Assembly (NCBI GenBank): GCA_946631535.1
Contig: CAMPAF010000201.1
Span: forward strand, 1 to 5,687
Direction of reading: 5' to 3'
Origin: an uncultured Verrucomicrobiota bacterium
GTDB taxonomy: Bacteria; Verrucomicrobiota; Kiritimatiellia; RFP12; UBA1067
DNA: 5,687 bases
Under the pieces are notes generated by a model. The model searched no databases, had not been told where the DNA came from, and saw only the letters and a program-made list of their open reading frames with translations. Positions 1 to 2,654 of this stretch are shown one piece after another (position 1 is the first letter of the stretch; each line of letters starts with the position of its first letter). The position numbers were made by a program, and so were the translations under genes.

Positions 1-906
1 GCACTCGCAGTAGTTGTACCAGTCGTTCTGGCTCACGCCGTAGAACTTCGCGCCCGGATCCTTGCGGATGCGCGCGAGCACGTTCGAGGTCACGAGGTGC
101 AGGACGTCGGGGTTCGTGAGGCAGAGCTGCGTTCGTTCTTTCAGGCGCTTGCCCTTCACCATGCTGAAGTATTCGGGGTGTTCGTCGAAGTACTTCTCCG
201 GCGGCAGAAGCCGCTCGAACGTGTGGCAGTTGCCGAGGCCGCCGCCGAAGCGCCACGTGTTGCCGCCGTGGCGCGCCTGCAGCCTGTTCGAGCCCCCGTT
301 CACGCGGTTGCGCGCAGCGAAGTCGCCCTTGAAGTAGTCCCACCAGTGGACGTCGCGGCAGAGGAACGCGGGCTTCTGGACGTCGCTGAGGTCGTCGGGC
401 ACGGAGAAGGAATCGCGCGCGGGCACGACGGTGTGCCACGAGGCGTACCAGCGGCAGCCGCCGTAGCGCTCCAGGAGCTCGTACACGCCGTACAGGACGC
501 CGCGCACCTCCGAGCCCTCGATGTGCAGGCGCGTTCCGCGCACCACGAGGCGGAAGGCGTCGTCCGAAGCGGCAAGAGTGCCGCTTTCCCGAACTGTCTC
601 ACCTCGGGGAAGCGACACTCCTGTCGCTTCCCGAATCGCCCCCAGCACGATCGCCTTTCGGGGAAGCGACGCTCCTACCGCTTCCCTCACCTCCACGATC
701 GGCAGGCGCACGCCCGTCATCCGCTCCGTGAAGTCGCGCAGCTCCTCGGCCGCGTACTTCACCGACGGCGACGCGTCCGCCGCGCGCACGATCGCGTACT
801 CCGGCGCGCGCCCGCGCACGGCGAGGTCAAGCGTCCCCGCCCAGCCGCCCCGCACAAGCGCCGCGACTGCGAGGCCACCCAACAACCATCCCCTACGCCT
901 ATTCAC
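1..906 (-). CDS. DUF4838 domain-containing exported protein, N-terminal part (cut by window edge)
   Basis: The frame is open for 302 codons from a GTG at 906 to the window edge, with no stop. The start gives a signal peptide: MNRRRGW, then hydrophobic LLGGLAVAALV, with likely cleavage near A23. The GTG has an AGGTGA ribosome binding site 9 nt upstream. Residues 49-72 (KYAAEELRDF...LPIVEV) and 135-162 (RGVLYGVYELLERYGGCRWY) are typical of the alpha/beta domain that precedes the barrel in GH20 and alpha-glucuronidase-like proteins. Residues 228-302 (HTFERLLPPEKYFDEHPEYF, then FYGVSQNDWYNYCEC) match the hallmark pattern of DUF4838. The family is associated with polysaccharide utilisation, but its reaction is not established. 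Oddity: residues 73-115 contain three in-frame palindromic repeat copies (REAVGASLPR, REATGVSLPR, RESGTLAASD) where relatives would have short linkers. It lies 16 bp downstream of GH20, probably in the same operon. The family call is firm; the substrate is unknown. Confidence 0.85.
   Translation of the reverse strand, partial: MNRRRGWLLGGLAVAALVRGGWAGTLDLAVRGRAPEYAIVRAADASPSVKYAAEELRDFTERMTGVRLPIVEVREAVGASLPRKAIVLGAIREATGVSLPRGETVRESGTLAASDDAFRLVVRGTRLHIEGSEVRGVLYGVYELLERYGGCRWYASWHTVVPARDSFSVPDDLSDVQKPAFLCRDVHWWDYFKGDFAARNRVNGGSNRLQARHGGNTWRFGGGLGNCHTFERLLPPEKYFDEHPEYFSMVKGKRLKERTQLCLTNPDVLHLVTSNVLARIRKDPGAKFYGVSQNDWYNYCEC
566..587 (-). repeat. Palindromic element copy R3, inverted, within DUF4838
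   Basis: AAGCGGCA (567-574) and TGCCGCTT (579-586) form a perfect 8-bp stem around an AGAG loop, extended by a G-T pair at 566/587. Read on the minus strand (loop CTCT, flanks TCGGGAA and CTTCGGA) it aligns with plus-strand copies R2 and R1, so it is in the opposite orientation. It is translated in frame as RESGTLAASD, just before the conserved DDAFRLVV strand. Confidence 0.7.
604..634 (+). repeat. Palindromic element copy R2, within DUF4838
   Basis: GGGAAGCGACA (607-617) and TGTCGCTTCCC (622-632) form a perfect 11-bp stem around a CTCC loop. TC at 604-605 and GA at 633-634 extend the pairing past one unpaired G. It is the same length (26 nt core) and nearly the same sequence as R1, 28 nt away. 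In the DUF4838 reading frame it encodes REATGVSLPR. In the mRNA, which is minus-sense, the loop is GGAG. Confidence 0.8.
661..686 (+). repeat. Palindromic element copy R1, within DUF4838
   Basis: GGGAAGCG (661-668) and CGCTTCCC (679-686) form an 8-bp stem around a 10-nt centre (ACGCTCCTAC). It differs from R2 at three central positions, which shortens the stem. It encodes REAVGASLPR (residues 74-83), matching the R2-encoded REATGVSLPR at 8 of 10 residues. It falls between the conserved LPIV and KAIVLG blocks of the N-terminal domain, i.e. in a loop. Confidence 0.78.
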
Positions 907-922
907 TATTCACTATCACCTA
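898..922 (-). repeat. Heptanucleotide tandem repeat at the GH20/DUF4838 junction
   Basis: Reading the minus strand from 922: TAGGTGA, two exact TAGTGAA units, then TAGG. A 7-nt period with TAG and TGA in each unit puts stop codons in successive frames. The repeat begins immediately after the GH20 stop (TAA, 925-923). It contains both the AGGTGA ribosome binding site and the GTG start of the DUF4838 gene. It resembles the short heptanucleotide repeats found between genes in several bacterial genomes. Confidence 0.6.
916..921 (-). promoter_or_regulatory. Ribosome binding site for the DUF4838 GTG start
   Basis: AGGTGA on the minus strand matches part of the AGGAGGTGA anti-Shine-Dalgarno complement. 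It lies 9 nt before GTG at 906. It decides the start because no in-frame ATG lies near the signal peptide. Confidence 0.6.
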
Positions 923-2494
923 TTAGTTGTTATCCACCCACCAGCCCGGCGGCACCTGGTAGTTCAGATGCCCCGTGTCGAGGTAGTCCGTCACCTTCAT
1001 GTCGTGCCCCACGAGGCGCAGGGCCGTGCCGAAGGCGGTGTCGTACATCGGCGGACGCGGCGGAACGGTCGTTCCCCACGCGGCGGCGGACGCGAACTTG
1101 TACATCTGGATCCAGTCCCTGCCGCGCAGGTGGTGCCACGTGGTCTCGATGAAGCCAAACCCGCCGATCTTGGAGATGTAGTCCGCCATCGGCTTCATGG
1201 CGTTGTAGTTCATCCACGGACACCCCGCCACGGGGAAGCCCTTCTCCTTGAAGTACGCCATCGTGGGCCAGTCCTTGCGCGCCTCCTTCATGTTGCCGTA
1301 GGAGTACTGCCAGTCGCAGATGATCACGTCCTTCGGCAGGGTGTCCGCGAGCGTGGCGGTGGTCTTCGTGCCGTGGTGGACGTAGCCCTTCCAGCGCGGG
1401 TCGCCGCGCGCGAGGAGCATGTCGTGCCATATCATCGCGCGCGCGCCGCGCGACTTCACGAATTCGGCGAGGCCCGTGATGTGCTTGCACACGAGCTCGG
1501 CGTAGGGCGTCTTGCGGCAGTCGGGACACGACGGCGGCTGCGCCTCGTCGCACCCGAGGTGGAAGAACGGCGGACGCCCGAAGTCGTCGTGCATCTCGGC
1601 GATCAAGTCGCGCAGCACGCGCTGCGTCTCGGGGTTGGAGATGCACCAGTTCCAGCCGCCCGGCTCGAAGAGCGGCTCGTACTCGGGCTGGAGGTCGAGC
1701 ATCGCGTGCTTGATCGTGCAGCCGCGCGAGGAGGTGGCGTGTCCATAGGCGTTGATCTGCGGGATGAGCGTGATGCCGAGGTCGCGTCCGATCGCCACGA
1801 GGCGGCGCACCTCCTCCTTCGTCATCGTCGGGTTGGGCCAGTGCCACCACGGATGCTTCGCGCTCGCGTACATGCCCCACGGCTCGATGATCGCGTAGTT
1901 GAACTTGAGGAGCGCCGCGAGGCGGATCGCGCGCTCCATCTGCGCGGGACGCACCTCCGGGAACCAGCACAGATGCACGGCGCGGAACGCGAGGTGCGGG
2001 CGGTCCGCCACCTTCAGCGTGGGCAGGATGCGCCCTTCCGTGCGGAACGTGCCGCGCTTCGCGATCGCGAGCTGCCGCATCGTGTACGCCGCCCACCGCA
2101 CGCCCGCAAGCGACCGCGCCGCGATCTTGATGCCGCTCGCATCGGCGGAAATCGCATAAGCCTCGTCGCCGGGAGGGACGCGCTGCTGCGCGTCCTTCTC
2201 GGTCGCGACGGAGCGCGACCCTCCCGCCGCCACCTTCGGCGCCTGCGCGCCATACCAGTCGGCGAAGTGGCGCGCAAGCCAGGGCGCCGCATCCGGGCTG
2301 GGACACGCCACCGTCACGGTGGCCGTGGCGTCGAACGCGACGGGCTTGTCCATGTCGCGGACGAATTCAACCGGCACCGGCAGCGGCGCGAGTTCCACCG
2401 CGTCAGGATTCGCCTCGTTGCCGGCAACCGCCGACAGCGCAAAAAAGCCCGCAAGGCCCATCGCGGCCAAACCGTTTGCAAACTTGAGTTTCAT
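923..2494 (-). CDS. Exported family 20 glycoside hydrolase (beta-N-acetylhexosaminidase-like)
   Basis: This is a complete gene of 523 residues. The start at 2494 gives a compact signal peptide (MKLKFANGLAAMGLAGFFAL, cleavage likely after SAVA at 24). An ATG four codons upstream (2506) abuts the ribosome binding site and is less likely. Residues ~35-160 form the GH20b-like domain (DEAYAISADASGIKIAARS, GVRWAAYTMRQL). Residues ~165-480 form the TIM barrel: LAFRAVHLCWFP, LIPQINAYGHAT and the catalytic pair D316-E317 in FHLGCDEA. In GH20 the Asp orients the substrate N-acetyl group and the Glu is the acid/base, so release of terminal N-acetylhexosamine or a related sugar is expected. Oddities: Cys replaces the usual second Gly of HxGGDE, a CPDC pair follows (323-326), and residues ~91-108 are encoded by two hairpin repeats. 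It lies upstream of DUF4838 and divergent from GH2. Family call firm; exact sugar unknown. Confidence 0.9.
   Translation of the reverse strand: MKLKFANGLAAMGLAGFFALSAVAGNEANPDAVELAPLPVPVEFVRDMDKPVAFDATATVTVACPSPDAAPWLARHFADWYGAQAPKVAAGGSRSVATEKDAQQRVPPGDEAYAISADASGIKIAARSLAGVRWAAYTMRQLAIAKRGTFRTEGRILPTLKVADRPHLAFRAVHLCWFPEVRPAQMERAIRLAALLKFNYAIIEPWGMYASAKHPWWHWPNPTMTKEEVRRLVAIGRDLGITLIPQINAYGHATSSRGCTIKHAMLDLQPEYEPLFEPGGWNWCISNPETQRVLRDLIAEMHDDFGRPPFFHLGCDEAQPPSCPDCRKTPYAELVCKHITGLAEFVKSRGARAMIWHDMLLARGDPRWKGYVHHGTKTTATLADTLPKDVIICDWQYSYGNMKEARKDWPTMAYFKEKGFPVAGCPWMNYNAMKPMADYISKIGGFGFIETTWHHLRGRDWIQMYKFASAAAWGTTVPPRPPMYDTAFGTALRLVGHDMKVTDYLDTGHLNYQVPPGWWVDNN
2171..2195 (-). repeat. Hairpin + CTCCC element, copy B1 (within GH20)
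   Basis: GGACGCG (2176-2182) and CGCGTCC (2189-2195) form a perfect 7-bp stem with a 6-nt loop. On the minus strand the hairpin is followed directly by CTCCC (2175-2171). It is translated in GH20 as DAQQRVP. Copy B2 lies 5 nt away in the opposite orientation with the same stem length, loop length and tail. Confidence 0.55.
2201..2225 (+). repeat. Hairpin + CTCCC element, copy B2 (within GH20)
   Basis: GGTCGCG (2201-2207) and CGCGACC (2214-2220) form a perfect 7-bp stem with a 6-nt loop (ACGGAG), followed by CTCCC at 2221-2225. On the coding strand it encodes GSRSVAT (residues 92-98), in a stretch between GH20b-like segments that is probably a surface loop. Confidence 0.55.
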
Positions 2495-2506
2495 AGCAAT
2501 CGCCAT

Positions 2507-2511
2507 TCCTT
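2507..2511 (-). promoter_or_regulatory. Ribosome binding site of the GH20 gene
   Basis: AAGGA on the minus strand lies 12 nt before ATG 2494 and 0 nt before ATG 2506. Zero spacing cannot work, so the downstream ATG is preferred even though 12 nt is long. Confidence 0.5.
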
Positions 2512-2551
2512 TTCTCGATGTTTTTCGTTAGAAATGTTTTCCACGGCGGAA

Positions 2552-2580
2552 ATGATAGCAAATCCTCAATGCCGCGACAA
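2552..2580 (-). promoter_or_regulatory. Sigma70-like promoter for GH20 (and DUF4838)
   Basis: On the minus strand, TTGTCG (2580-2575, 4/6 to TTGACA) is separated by exactly 17 nt from TATCAT (2557-2552, 5/6 to TATAAT). Initiation would fall near 2545, leaving a leader of about 50 nt before the GH20 start. Confidence 0.5.
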
Positions 2581-2588
2581 TCTTCTTC

Positions 2589-2617
2589 TTGAACATCAGG
2601 GCGGGGCGGCGTATGGT
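2589..2617 (+). promoter_or_regulatory. Sigma70-like promoter for GH2
   Basis: TTGAAC (2589-2594) and TATGGT (2612-2617) are separated by 17 nt, each matching 4/6 of consensus. A TAAACTAT stretch follows. The -35 box is 8 bp from the -35 box of the divergent GH20 promoter, so one bound regulator could affect both. Confidence 0.42.
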
Positions 2618-2642
2618 AAACTATCAGCGACCTCGAAAAAAT

Positions 2643-2648
2643 AAGGAG
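2643..2648 (+). promoter_or_regulatory. Ribosome binding site of the GH2 gene
   Basis: AAGGAG lies 6 nt before ATG 2655, near-ideal sequence and spacing. It selects 2655 over an upstream in-frame ATG at 2589, which overlaps the promoter, and over ATG 2775, which begins the apparent signal peptide but has only AGGA 12 nt upstream. Confidence 0.7.
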
Positions 2649-2654
2649 AAAACT

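Noticed and set aside
566..686. CRISPR-like array from the three related repeats
   Set aside because: Spacers are unequal (19 and 28 nt), one copy is inverted, the repeats are palindromes and the whole stretch is in-frame coding sequence.
97..2644. Long open frames on the plus strand opposite DUF4838 and GH20 (97-1152, 521-2644)
   Set aside because: They are antisense to genes with clear family motifs and signal peptides. Their translations are low-complexity R/A/H/P-rich, as expected from high-GC mirror frames.
2589..2654. GH2 start at the upstream in-frame ATG 2589
   Set aside because: It overlaps the predicted -35 box, has no ribosome binding site, and would be upstream of the transcription start.
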